Shown here: positions 54,502-63,319 of the stretch, piece after piece | How positions within the stretch are numbered: position 1 is the first letter of the stretch | Layout of the letters: each line of letters starts with the position of its first letter | Source: Lachnospiraceae bacterium P6A3 | GTDB taxonomy: Bacteria; Bacillota; Clostridia; Lachnospirales; Lachnospiraceae | NCBI GenBank assembly: GCA_000702085.1 | Contig: JNKP01000001.1 | Coordinates: 1 to 64,000 of the forward strand | DNA: 64,000 bases | Reading direction: 5' to 3' | Notes under the pieces: generated by a model | Database searches by the model: none | What the model saw: only the letters and a program-made list of their open reading frames with translations | Told to the model about the DNA's origin: nothing | Made by a program: the position numbers and the translations under genes

Positions 54502-55674
54502 CTAATTAATCTTTCTGGCCACAACCGCAAACCGGCCGTTATCTTCCTGATAATCACAGGTGGAAAGTGTCAGCAGATGATCTCCCCACACTGCGGTAAC
54601 TCCTGTATCATAAAGTGACATCTCGGCCATTTCATTCATATAGGAATTGAATTCTTCAGGTCCGTTGGCATCTATGAACTCATAATATTTAAACGAAATA
54701 TCATTCTCGTACTTCAGGGATGTTCTGAAGGCAAACATCACTTCATATTCGCCGTGTTCATAAATAGTGTCGAACTTTATGATCCTGTGATTCCTGTAAA
54801 AGTCCTCACTCTCGTATTTCACGAGGTTTCCGAACATATTTCCGCTCATCATATGATGACCATACAGAATCAGGTTATCGGAGGGTTTTAAAGCATCACA
54901 GTCACAATCCATGAATATACACCCGTTTTTGTCATTCTCCTGGTTAAAACCATGAGTCAGGTAATATTCGTTGTCGGTTGTCTGCATGACAGGATAGCTT
55001 AAAAAGACTCCACCGTTTATATCGGCTATTTCGAGCCATCCGATTAGCTTTTTGTTTTTATTATATATATCAATATATTCCGGGAGGATGTCGGGAGCCT
55101 CTTCCTCGTCCACATAATGGATGATGGTATCGGGCTTATCCTCAGTATTCTCGCCGTTTGCGAGTAACGTTTCCCTGGCCGCCTGGTCCCTCAGGTTGCC
55201 GAGAAGATCGGTGGTATTTGAAGATCTTTGTTTGGTGATATTATAGATGGCTATGTAGAGAATGCAGGCTGCCGCAACAAATAACGAAGAAAAAAGGATT
55301 ATCTTCCTGGTCTTCTCCTGCTGTTCAAGGATCTTTCTGGCCTGAGCATCCAGCTCTTCATCGGGTTTAAGCGGCTTTTTGACGGTGGTTCTCTTGACAT
55401 TTACCCGAAGATCCTGCTTTTCCTCGGATTCTTTTTCCTTACTTTCCATCGAATCTATGATCTTATCGACCTCTTCGATGAAATCCTCACCGAGAACAGT
55501 TCCGAAATTGATCCTTCCGCTATGAAGTTTCCTGGAGAGGAGCTTCAGATCCGAAAGCGACATATTATCCATGGAGCCCTTGATCCTGTCGATCGCGGCT
55601 TTGTCGGCATTTGCTGCCGAAATCTCCTTGTCGCCCCGGAACTTTCTGCCCTCGATTATTACGATCTTGTCCAT
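54502..55674 (-). CDS. class B-like sortase
   Basis: The 390-residue transpeptidase attaches proteins to the cell wall. A membrane helix lies at about 124-145 after a long cytoplasmic N-terminus (unusual; many sortases have fewer than 30 residues there). The catalytic residues are His273 (YGHHM), Cys373 (TLSTC) and Arg381 (NGRFAVVARK). The following gene has a candidate substrate signal (TPKTAD). The ATG lies 5 bases after the leuS stop and has no visible Shine-Dalgarno, so translation may depend on coupling to leuS. Confidence 0.9.
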   Translation of the reverse strand: MDKIVIIEGRKFRGDKEISAANADKAAIDRIKGSMDNMSLSDLKLLSRKLHSGRINFGTVLGEDFIEEVDKIIDSMESKEKESEEKQDLRVNVKRTTVKKPLKPDEELDAQARKILEQQEKTRKIILFSSLFVAAACILYIAIYNITKQRSSNTTDLLGNLRDQAARETLLANGENTEDKPDTIIHYVDEEEAPDILPEYIDIYNKNKKLIGWLEIADINGGVFLSYPVMQTTDNEYYLTHGFNQENDKNGCIFMDCDCDALKPSDNLILYGHHMMSGNMFGNLVKYESEDFYRNHRIIKFDTIYEHGEYEVMFAFRTSLKYENDISFKYYEFIDANGPEEFNSYMNEMAEMSLYDTGVTAVWGDHLLTLSTCDYQEDNGRFAVVARKIN

Positions 55675-55679
55675 TAGGA

Positions 55680-58094
55680 TTATTTAACTACAAAGTTTAC
55701 AAGCTTTCCGGGAACATAGATCTCTTTAACAATCTCTTTGCCCTCAATCTTAGCCGCAACCGTTTCTTTAGCTCTTGCGATCATGGTCTCCTTGGAGGCA
55801 TTTCTGTCCTCCTCAAAGGTTCCGCGGAGCTTGCCGAGTACCTGAACGGCGATGGTAACAGTATCTTCTACGCACTTTGCTTCGTCGTACTCGGGCCATT
55901 TAGCCTGATATACTCTTCCTTCGAAGCCTTCGATTTCCCAGAGTTCCTCAGTAATGTGTGGAGCTACGGGATTAAGGAGAAGGAGGAATGTCTTAAGATC
56001 CGCCTTGGTAATGCTTCCTGCCTTATAGAAATCATTGATAAGGCTCATGAGTGCTGCAATACCGGTGTTGTACTTAAGCGTCTCGAAATCTCCGGATACT
56101 TTTCTGATGGTCTGATGAATCTTAACCTCAAGATCCTTGCTGTATTCGCCACCGTCCTTAACGATGTCCTGAAGTTTCCATACTCTGTCGAGGAATCTTC
56201 TGCAGCCCTGAACGCCTTCCATGCTCCAGTTAGCAGCCTGATCGAAGGCACCGATGAACATCTCATAGGTTCTGAGAGTATCTGCGCCGTACTCCTCGAT
56301 GATATCGTCGGGATTTACAACATTACCGCGGGACTTGGACATCTTCTCACCGTTAGATCCGAGGATCATTCCGTGTGAAGTACGCTTTGCATAAGGCTCC
56401 TTGGTAGGAACGATACCCTGATCATAGAGGAATCTGTGCCAGAATCTGGAATAAAGAAGATGAAGGGTTGTGTGCTCCATTCCTCCGTTATACCAGTCAA
56501 CGGGAAGCCAGTATTTAAGCGCTTCCTGTGATGCAAGCTCTTTATCGTTGGTAGGATCGGTATATCTGAGGAAATACCATGATGATCCTGCCCACTGAGG
56601 CATGGTATCCGTTTCACGCTTTGCGGGGCCTCCGCAACAAGGGCATGTTACATTAACCCAGGAATCCATAGCGGCAAGAGGTGACTCACCGTTGTCTCCG
56701 GGCATATATGACTCAACCTCGGGAAGTTCGAGAGGAAGGTCTTCTTCCTTGAGAGGTACATATCCGCACTTATCACAGTGGATGATGGGAATAGGCTCAC
56801 CCCAATATCTCTGACGTGAGAATACCCAGTCACGAAGCTTATAGTTGGTCTTGGCATGACCGATTCCTTTTTCTTCAAGGAACTCGGTAATCTTCTTCTT
56901 AGCTTCGGCAACGGAAAGTCCGTCAAGGAAACCTGAATTTACAAGCTTTCCTTCGGCAACATCGGTATAAACCTGCTCGGTTACGGGCTTGTCGCTTCCT
57001 GCTACAACCTCGATGATGGGAAGATTAAACTTCTTTGCAAACTCCCAGTCTCTTTCGTCATGTGCGGGAACCGCCATGATGGCACCGGTTCCGTAGCTCA
57101 TAAGAACATAGTCGGAAATCCAGATGGGTATCTCTTTATCGTTAACGGGATCGATGGCGGTAAGTCCGTTAAGGCATACGCCGGTCTTATCCTTCGCAAG
57201 CTCGGTTCTCTCAAAATCCGACTTTCTGGAAGCCTCTTCACGATATTTAACAACTTCATCGTAATTAGTGATGCGGTCCTTGTACTTCTCGATGTAAGGA
57301 TGCTCGGGGCTCATAACCATGTATGTGGCACCGAAAAGAGTATCGGGTCTGGTGGTATAAACTGTAAGCTTATCCTCGGTTCCGGTAAGCTTAAAATCAA
57401 CCTCTGCACCGGTGGAACGACCGATCCAGTTTCTCTGCTGGGTCTTAACACGCTCTATATAATCAACGCTGTCGAGTCCTTCAAGAAGCTTATCCGCATA
57501 CTCGGTGATCTTGAGCATCCACTGTGACTGCATCTTACGGACAACGGGAGCTCCGCATCTTTCGCATACACCGTTTACTACTTCCTCGTTTGCAAGGCCT
57601 ACCTTACATGAAGTACACCAGTTAATGGGCATCTGGGTCTTATAAGCAAGTCCTGCGTTGAAGAGTTTAAGGAATATCCACTGAGTCCAGTGATAGTATC
57701 CGGGATCTGTGGTATTAACCTCTCTGTCCCAATCAAAGGAGTAACCGATGGAATGAAGCTGCTCTTTGAAACGCGCAACGTTATTCTTGGTTACGATCTT
57801 GGGATGAATCTTATTCTTGATGGCATAGTTCTCTGTGGGAAGGCCGAATGCATCCCAGCCCATGGGAAAGAGAACGTTATATCCCTGCATACGACGCTTT
57901 CTGGAAACTATGTCAAGTGCGGTATAAGGACGGGGATGTCCTACATGTAGTCCCTGGCCCGAAGGATAAGGGAATTCAACAAGCGCATAATACTTGGGCT
58001 TGGAAAAATCATTTGTTGCGGCAAAGGCTTTCTCATCGTCCCATACCTTCTGCCACTTGGGCTCCACACTGTGATGATCGTAAACAGCTGCCAT
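55680..58094 (-). CDS. leuS: leucyl-tRNA synthetase
   Basis: It charges tRNA-Leu with leucine. The 804-residue class I synthetase has HVGH (50-53) and PRPYTALD as the HIGH region, KMSKS at about residue 580, zinc-type Cys pairs (CTSC and CERC, about 170-190) and an editing domain with [14 protein letters not shown]. Length is normal for bacterial LeuRS. A good AGGAG lies before the ATG. No T-box motif is found in the short leader, although many Firmicutes regulate leuS that way. It is the first gene of a run that includes a sortase and two surface proteins. Confidence 0.97.
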   Translation of the reverse strand: MAAVYDHHSVEPKWQKVWDDEKAFAATNDFSKPKYYALVEFPYPSGQGLHVGHPRPYTALDIVSRKRRMQGYNVLFPMGWDAFGLPTENYAIKNKIHPKIVTKNNVARFKEQLHSIGYSFDWDREVNTTDPGYYHWTQWIFLKLFNAGLAYKTQMPINWCTSCKVGLANEEVVNGVCERCGAPVVRKMQSQWMLKITEYADKLLEGLDSVDYIERVKTQQRNWIGRSTGAEVDFKLTGTEDKLTVYTTRPDTLFGATYMVMSPEHPYIEKYKDRITNYDEVVKYREEASRKSDFERTELAKDKTGVCLNGLTAIDPVNDKEIPIWISDYVLMSYGTGAIMAVPAHDERDWEFAKKFNLPIIEVVAGSDKPVTEQVYTDVAEGKLVNSGFLDGLSVAEAKKKITEFLEEKGIGHAKTNYKLRDWVFSRQRYWGEPIPIIHCDKCGYVPLKEEDLPLELPEVESYMPGDNGESPLAAMDSWVNVTCPCCGGPAKRETDTMPQWAGSSWYFLRYTDPTNDKELASQEALKYWLPVDWYNGGMEHTTLHLLYSRFWHRFLYDQGIVPTKEPYAKRTSHGMILGSNGEKMSKSRGNVVNPDDIIEEYGADTLRTYEMFIGAFDQAANWSMEGVQGCRRFLDRVWKLQDIVKDGGEYSKDLEVKIHQTIRKVSGDFETLKYNTGIAALMSLINDFYKAGSITKADLKTFLLLLNPVAPHITEELWEIEGFEGRVYQAKWPEYDEAKCVEDTVTIAVQVLGKLRGTFEEDRNASKETMIARAKETVAAKIEGKEIVKEIYVPGKLVNFVVK

Positions 58095-58157
58095 TTTGAT
58101 ATATCTCCTATTTCATAAAAATTCGCCTATTGGGCATAAATACCCATAATTTCTTTA

Positions 58158-58186
58158 ATTTTATTACACCTTGTGCATAAACGCAA
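58158..58186 (-). promoter_or_regulatory. putative leuS promoter
   Basis: TTGCGT (-35), 17 bases, TAAAAT (-10), about 64 bases before the leuS ATG. The -35 is weak. The leader after it holds a small TGGGTA/TGCCCA hairpin but no T-box consensus. Confidence 0.45.
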
Positions 58187-58230
58187 GGCTAAAAGCTATC
58201 AAACCACTATATATTGTGGCATAACAAAGG

Positions 58231-58307
58231 GACATGACAAAGGGGACGCTACTATTTTGTCAGGTGGTTCCTTCTGACAAAATAGTAGCGTCCCCGGTTG
58301 TCATGTC
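58231..58307. repeat. REP-like palindromic element
   Basis: Two arms of 33-34 bases form an almost perfect inverted repeat: GACATGACAA, a one- or two-base mismatch (A against GG), then a 22-base block starting GGGGACGCTACTATTTTG, around a 10-base loop. The sequence resembles REP-type elements that I associate with Y1 (REP-associated) transposases. It starts 4 bases after the EF-G-paralogue stop and may also act as a terminator or 3'-end stabiliser. No transposase gene is in the window. Confidence 0.8.
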
Positions 58308-58310
58308 TGT

Positions 58311-60404
58311 TTATTCGGTTATATTGCCTTCAGCAACCTTCTGCGCTCTTGCCGCAACTTCAGCTTCCTGAACATCCGAAGGAGCCTGCTCATATCTGGC
58401 AAATTCGAAAGAGTAATCGCCCATGCCTGCTGTCATGGATCTGATAACGGTTCCATATCCGAAGAGTGAACTCTCGGGAATCTCGGCTTCGATAAGAGTC
58501 TTTCCGTTTCCTGCGGGATTCATTCCGAGCACTCTGCCGCGTCTCTTGTTGAGGTCGCCCATTACATCACCGGTGTTCTCATCGGGAGCGGTAACCTTAA
58601 GGGTCATGATGGGCTCAAGAAGAACAGGCTTAGCCTTCATGAAGCCGTCCCTGAATGCCATCGAAGCGGCAGTCTTGAATGCCATTTCGGAGGAGTCAAC
58701 GGGATGATATGATCCGTCGTAAAGAACTGCCTTTACTCCGATAACGGGATAAGCCGCAAGCGGTCCTCTTGTAACGGATTCTGCAATACCCTTTTCAACA
58801 GCAGGGAAGAAGTTCTTGGGAACTGCGCCGCCTACAACTTCCTGATCAAATACATACTGCTGCTCGGGATCATCGCAAGGTGAGAACTTCATCTTAACGT
58901 GTCCGTACTGTCCGTGTCCGCCGGTCTGTTTCTTGTACTTGGCCTCTACATCGGCGGTTCCTCTGATGGTTTCTCTGTAAGCAACCTTGGGAGTTGAAAG
59001 GTCGATGACAACCTTGTACTCGTTCTCAAGTCTGGACTTGATGATCTCCAGATGCATATCGCCCATACCGTAAAGGAGTGTCTGATGGTTCTCGGCATCG
59101 TTGACATTCTTCATGGTGAGGTCTTCATGTCCGATCTTCTGAAGTGCCTGTGAGATCTTGTCGATATCAGCCTTATCCTTGGGCTTATATCTCATGAATG
59201 TGTAAGGCTTGGATATATCGAACATACCGAACTTGATGGGATTAGCCTTGGTTGAAAGGCTGTTTCCGGTACGAGCCTGTGAAAGCTTGGCAAGTGCTCC
59301 AAGATCTCCTGCATGAAGCTCGGGAACTTCGATAGGCTTATTGCCTTGGAGAACATAGAGTCTTCCGATCTTCTCTTCAACATCCTTGTCGATGTTGTAA
59401 ATAAGGTCGTCGGTTTTAAGTACTCCGGAGTTGACCTTGATAAGGCTGTACTTTCCGATGAAGGGATCAACGATGGTCTTCCATACGTAAGCCGATTTAG
59501 CCTTGGAGAAGTCATAATCACAATTATAGATCTCACCGGTCTTGGTTGCGATACCTGCAACGGTTCTTACATCGGGACCGGGGAAGTACTTGATGACGTC
59601 ATCAAGAAGTGCATATGCACCCTTACAGGTGATTGATGAACCCATGGTTACGGGAACAATGCTTCCGTCACAGATATTGGCTCTGAGAGCTGCTCTGATC
59701 TCCGCATCCGAGAACTTCTCACCGGAGAAGTATCTGTCCATCATTTCCTCGGAAGTTTCCGCTACTGCTTCCATGAGGGATTCTCTGTACTGCTCAAGAT
59801 AAGGCTTGTTGTAATCGGGAACATCGGTGGGAACTACATCCTTACCCTGCCACATCTGACCCTGCTCTGAAACGATGTTAACGTAACCCACAAGCTCTTC
59901 ATCTTTTCTGATGGGAAGATGGAAAGGAGCGATCTTCTTGCCGTAAAGAGCGATAAGATCTTCAACGACCTGACGATAGGATGCGGTGTCCACATCCATG
60001 TTGGATACATATATGATTCTGGGAAGCTTATACTTCTCGCAAAGATCCCATGCTTTTCTGGTTCCCACTTCAACGCCGCTTCTTCCGTTTACAACTATAA
60101 TTGCTGCACCGGCTGCGGAAACTGCTTCTTCAACTTCTCCGACAAAATCGAAATAACCCGGAGTGTCGATTATATTTATCTTATGATCCTCCCACTCTAC
60201 GGGAATTACGGATGCGGAAATGGAGAAACCCCTCTTCTGTTCTTCCTTGCCGTAATCGCTCAGAGTATTTCCGTCTGCCACGGTCCCCATTCGGGAAGTA
60301 AGACCTGTAATGTAGCCGAAGCTCTCTGCGAGAGTAGTCTTGCCGCTTCCTCCGTGACCGAGTAGAACAACGTTGCGGATCTTGTCTGTGGTATAAACTT
60401 TCAT
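58311..60404 (-). CDS. EF-G paralogue with altered GTP-binding motif
   Basis: The 697-residue translational GTPase has domains I-V as in elongation factor G. I start at an ATG 5 bases after a perfect AGGAGG. G1 is GHGGSGKTT (not the AHVDAGKTT of canonical EF-G), G3 is DTPGYFDF, but G4 reads SNMD instead of NKMD. Such changes mark the EF-G-like paralogue family of Clostridia, so a normal fusA is expected elsewhere. It is a single gene with its own promoter. It may act in ribosome recycling, stress or have a modified nucleotide preference; this is unproven. Confidence 0.88.
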   Translation of the reverse strand: MKVYTTDKIRNVVLLGHGGSGKTTLAESFGYITGLTSRMGTVADGNTLSDYGKEEQKRGFSISASVIPVEWEDHKINIIDTPGYFDFVGEVEEAVSAAGAAIIVVNGRSGVEVGTRKAWDLCEKYKLPRIIYVSNMDVDTASYRQVVEDLIALYGKKIAPFHLPIRKDEELVGYVNIVSEQGQMWQGKDVVPTDVPDYNKPYLEQYRESLMEAVAETSEEMMDRYFSGEKFSDAEIRAALRANICDGSIVPVTMGSSITCKGAYALLDDVIKYFPGPDVRTVAGIATKTGEIYNCDYDFSKAKSAYVWKTIVDPFIGKYSLIKVNSGVLKTDDLIYNIDKDVEEKIGRLYVLQGNKPIEVPELHAGDLGALAKLSQARTGNSLSTKANPIKFGMFDISKPYTFMRYKPKDKADIDKISQALQKIGHEDLTMKNVNDAENHQTLLYGMGDMHLEIIKSRLENEYKVVIDLSTPKVAYRETIRGTADVEAKYKKQTGGHGQYGHVKMKFSPCDDPEQQYVFDQEVVGGAVPKNFFPAVEKGIAESVTRGPLAAYPVIGVKAVLYDGSYHPVDSSEMAFKTAASMAFRDGFMKAKPVLLEPIMTLKVTAPDENTGDVMGDLNKRRGRVLGMNPAGNGKTLIEAEIPESSLFGYGTVIRSMTAGMGDYSFEFARYEQAPSDVQEAEVAARAQKVAEGNITE

Positions 60405-60476
60405 GAGGACCTCCTGAAAATGGTATTTGTGCAAATTTTACAAATATTCTGAAAATTTATAGAATCGCACATACAT

Positions 60477-60505
60477 ATTTTACAGTAAAACGGTTTTTGT
60501 ATCAA
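60477..60505 (-). promoter_or_regulatory. promoter of the EF-G paralogue gene
   Basis: TTGATA (-35, 60500-60505), exactly 17 bases, TAAAAT (-10, 60477-60482), about 73 bases before the ATG. Both boxes match five of six consensus bases. Confidence 0.7.
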
Positions 60506-60562
60506 CACTAAATAGTGCATAAATTATTAGACAAATAATTTAATAAAAGCGCCACATAAAAA

Positions 60563-60586
60563 ACTCCGGCGATTTCTCGCCGGAGT
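60563..60586 (-). terminator. terminator of the small lipoprotein gene
   Basis: A 10-bp stem (ACTCCGGCGA / TCGCCGGAGT) with a 4-base loop is followed on the minus strand by TTTTTTATG. It separates the lipoprotein from the EF-G promoter. Confidence 0.9.
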
Positions 60587-60630
60587 ATATGTACGCCTTC
60601 AGAGCAAAACCCAAAAAGCGCATCGAAATA

Positions 60631-61206
60631 TCAGAAATTAAAGGTCGCAGTATCAACAAGCTCGCGAATATCAAGAGGTACGGTTTCCTCGGGTTTATGC
60701 ATCATGTCAAAATAGACATACATTTTTTCTTCGGGGAATATCAAAAGATCGCACTCGTGACAAGTCCCTGCTGCTCCGTTGAATTTTATGCGGCTGATAA
60801 ATGCATTACGGTTATCTGCCGTTACATAAGGATCCATCTTCTTTGTAACAATTACATCATTGGCACCGTCTTCATTGCGAAGCTTTTCAAGTGCATAACC
60901 AAAATAGTTATCTTCTCCCGCATATTCGGTAAAATATCCATACTCCAAAACATAATAATATGTGTCAGTTCCGGGATAGCTGTAAACAGTCACATCTCCC
61001 ATATCTCTGGAGGTCCAGGATTCACCAATCTTAAAAGTAATATCTTCAAAAGCGACAACTTCAACCACAAGATCATTATCAACAATCTGTTCCTGACTTC
61101 CCGAATCCCCCGAACCCGCGCATCCGGTCATTCCGATCATCAAGGCAAAGATCATCAATAAGCTTAATAAAACGGAACATCTTTTACTGCAAATACGTTT
61201 TTTCAT
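60631..61206 (-). CDS. small lipoprotein of unknown function
   Basis: The protein has about 191 residues, with a strongly basic start, a hydrophobic segment and a lipobox MTGC, so it is likely a membrane-anchored lipoprotein. I use the ATG 6 bases after GAGGG; the one two codons earlier is too close. The mature part has a Gly/Ser/Gln-rich tether and a compact domain with one Cys pair (CHEC). No family recognised. It is a single gene between its own promoter and a strong terminator. Confidence 0.75.
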   Translation of the reverse strand: MKKRICSKRCSVLLSLLMIFALMIGMTGCAGSGDSGSQEQIVDNDLVVEVVAFEDITFKIGESWTSRDMGDVTVYSYPGTDTYYYVLEYGYFTEYAGEDNYFGYALEKLRNEDGANDVIVTKKMDPYVTADNRNAFISRIKFNGAAGTCHECDLLIFPEEKMYVYFDMMHKPEETVPLDIRELVDTATFNF

Positions 61207-61243
61207 AATCATCCCTCACAAAAAATATAAATTTACAAAAACA

Positions 61244-61267
61244 GGGAGCCTGCCAAAGCAAGCCCCC
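61244..61267 (-). terminator. hairpin after tyrA, also in the lipoprotein leader
   Basis: A 10-bp stem with two G-U pairs (GGGGGCTTGC / GCAGGCTCCC), 4-base loop, followed by TGTTTTTG. It is placed to end tyrA transcription, but it also lies a few bases inside the transcript expected from the promoter at 61278-61306. Confidence 0.65.
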
Positions 61268-61277
61268 TTGCATATTT

Positions 61278-61306
61278 ATAATATTGTATATTTATGCAGA
61301 TATCAA
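61278..61306 (-). promoter_or_regulatory. promoter of the small lipoprotein gene
   Basis: TTGATA (61301-61306), exactly 17 bases, TATTAT (61278-61283). The expected start is immediately upstream of the hairpin at 61244-61267. Confidence 0.6.
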
Positions 61307-61359
61307 GCGTTATAGCTTTACCTTGTAAACAGCTATCGGGATAACAGTGATCCCCGGGT

Positions 61360-62448
61360 TCAAATACCGTGTAAAATATAACCTTTGCCTTTAAGAATAT
61401 CCGATGCTTTTTCTTTGCTCTCCGCATCCCAGAATCCAACGGTCATGTCTCCGCCGATATACTCACGGTTATGCTGGATTCCGATGTTCTTGATATTGAT
61501 TCCGTTAACTGCAAGGATTGTGGCAACGGATGCAATGGCACCGGGTTCATCGGAAATATCGATCGAGAATTTATGCGAATCTTTGATGGGGCCCGCACTC
61601 AGAGTATTAAAGGAATTTCTGTAGGTTCCCGCATCGTCGAAGAGATTGGAAATATAATCTCCGTCAGCCTTATCAACCTTATCTCTTATCTCGGAAAGTC
61701 TGTCTATAAGATCCCCGAGAAATCCGGAAATGTTAACCTCGTTGGATAAGCAGATTTCCTTCCACATGGCAGGTGATGAAGATGCCACTCTCGTAATATC
61801 TTTAAATCCTCCCGCAGCAACGGTCTTCATAAGTCCGTCGCTGTAATCATTGTTTTTAACGAGTTCAACAAGTGCAGCGGCAGCAAGATGGGGAATGTGG
61901 CTCACACCGGCAACGATCCTGTCATGCTTTTCGGCATTCATGATAATGGGAATTGCGCCGACACATTCGGCAAGATCTCTTATCACTTCAGCCTTTTTAT
62001 CACCCTCTTCAAAAGGAGTAATTATATAATAAGCATTTCTGTAAAGATCCTTGGAAGAGGCGATATAGCCCGTTCTCTCGGAACCCGCCATGGGATGTCC
62101 GCCTACGAAATGCTCTTTAAGGCCTGCGTCTTCGGCAGCTTTCATGATGGAACATTTGACGGAGCTCACATCCGTAACTATAGTTTTCTCACCCACAAAC
62201 GGAGCCAGTGTCTTAAGTGCTTCAGCATTTGTGATAACGGGAAGGCATAAGAAAATTACATCACACTCTTTAAAGCCTTCTCCTATTTCATGAAGGGCGA
62301 TATCCACAACGCCGTCAGCCTTGGCATCTTCAAGAGCCTTAGGGCTTCTGTTATATGCAACGATCACATTCTCGGGATTGTGATTTTTAAGTGCCCTTGC
62401 AAGGGAACCTCCGATAAGTCCGAGGCCTATAAATCCGTATTTACTCAT
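61360..62448 (-). CDS. tyrA: prephenate dehydrogenase with C-terminal ACT domain
   Basis: It oxidises prephenate to 4-hydroxyphenylpyruvate for tyrosine synthesis. The 362-residue protein has the NAD motif GLGLIGGS, GGHPMAGSE (the family's signature, near residue 120) and VAGVSHIPHLAAAALV. The last 75 residues (FSIDISDEPGAIASVATIL) form an ACT domain, likely for tyrosine feedback control. The start ATG overlaps the stop of the VanZ-like gene (ATGA), so the genes are coupled. No other aromatic pathway gene is in the window. Confidence 0.95.
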   Translation of the reverse strand: MSKYGFIGLGLIGGSLARALKNHNPENVIVAYNRSPKALEDAKADGVVDIALHEIGEGFKECDVIFLCLPVITNAEALKTLAPFVGEKTIVTDVSSVKCSIMKAAEDAGLKEHFVGGHPMAGSERTGYIASSKDLYRNAYYIITPFEEGDKKAEVIRDLAECVGAIPIIMNAEKHDRIVAGVSHIPHLAAAALVELVKNNDYSDGLMKTVAAGGFKDITRVASSSPAMWKEICLSNEVNISGFLGDLIDRLSEIRDKVDKADGDYISNLFDDAGTYRNSFNTLSAGPIKDSHKFSIDISDEPGAIASVATILAVNGINIKNIGIQHNREYIGGDMTVGFWDAESKEKASDILKGKGYILHGI

Positions 62449-62972
62449 CTGTTCTTCTTCCGGTCTTTGATCAAAAATATTACAAAACAAAACAATGCGC
62501 TTCCGAAGGTATCAAGAAGTACATCCCAAACACTGGCGTATCTTCCGGGCACGAAATACTGATGAAGCTCATCAAATGCCGCCAGGATAAATACCAAAAC
62601 ATTACAGGAAACGTAAAGAGTTCTTCCTCTGCCGCCGTTTTTTCTGAATTCGCTTATTACAGGTAAGAAAGATCCCGTAAAAAGAGAACCGAGAACGCCG
62701 TACTCGCACAGATGCGCAAGCTTTCTCAAAGGATGTTCAAAGTATCCCGCAAGAGTCAGCACATCCGACGGGTCATGATCCGAGAATGAATAAAAGAATT
62801 TCGCGATTCCTTCCGCAATCTCAAAACTCAGCGACCCCGAAGCATCAGCATCCTGGGCGGAAAATCTGTTTATTACCAGAAAATAGAAAAAAAGTGCAAG
62901 CATAAAGAAAATCGCGCATCGCACTTTTTTCCGGGTTTCCGCAGTTTTCAGAACCCTTAAATATATTCTCAC
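62445..62972 (-). CDS. VanZ-like membrane protein
   Basis: The 175-residue protein has four membrane helices and the VanZ-family motifs RKLAHLCEYGVLGSL and FDELHQYFVPGRYASVWDVLLDTFGS. VanZ gives low-level teicoplanin resistance in enterococci, but most relatives have no proven role. It is coupled at both ends by ATGA overlaps, with the PilZ gene before and tyrA after. Confidence 0.88.
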   Translation of the reverse strand: MRIYLRVLKTAETRKKVRCAIFFMLALFFYFLVINRFSAQDADASGSLSFEIAEGIAKFFYSFSDHDPSDVLTLAGYFEHPLRKLAHLCEYGVLGSLFTGSFLPVISEFRKNGGRGRTLYVSCNVLVFILAAFDELHQYFVPGRYASVWDVLLDTFGSALFCFVIFLIKDRKKNR

Positions 62973-63310
62973 TGCTGATTCATATTGGTAACGGTCTGAT
63001 ATGTAGCGATTCTCTGGGCTTCCATCTCGGGAAGACCTACAAATGATGAACCGTAGAAATAGTCGTCACCCTTTTTTTCGATTCTTACAATTTCAAGGAA
63101 AGTATGGAGAACTTCCTTGGTCCAGATCTCAAGAAAGCTTTCGTAAACGGCACCGATTTCGAGTGCCTTATTACACTTAAAGCCAACACCGCCCTTGGAT
63201 ACATCGGTAATGTCGATGGTTACTTCTTCGCCCGCTTCATCTGAATCAAGCCTCTTGATCATGAGCTTTGAAGTCATTTCGGATCTCTGTGAATGTCTCT
63301 TTTCCTCCAT
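62969..63310 (-). CDS. PilZ-domain protein, possible cyclic-di-GMP receptor
   Basis: The 113-residue protein is almost only a PilZ domain. The DVSKGGVGF block matches the DxSxxG half of the ligand motif, and an Arg-containing N-terminus (KRHSQRSEM) could give the RxxxR half, although the spacing looks slightly irregular. PilZ proteins transmit cyclic di-GMP signals to motility, pili or polysaccharide synthesis, all of which fit this window. It has a strong AGGAGGT site before the ATG and lies 9 bases after queA. Confidence 0.83.
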   Translation of the reverse strand: MEEKRHSQRSEMTSKLMIKRLDSDEAGEEVTIDITDVSKGGVGFKCNKALEIGAVYESFLEIWTKEVLHTFLEIVRIEKKGDDYFYGSSFVGLPEMEAQRIATYQTVTNMNQQ

Positions 63311-63319
63311 GTGTACCTC

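Noticed and set aside
58095-58230. T-box riboswitch before leuS
   Set aside because: No AGGGTGG-like antiterminator box and no terminator/antiterminator pair are present in the short leader.
61349-61371. tRNA-like T-loop (GGGTTCAAATACC) on the plus strand
   Set aside because: No matching acceptor stem, D arm or anticodon arm can be folded around it, and it overlaps the end of tyrA.
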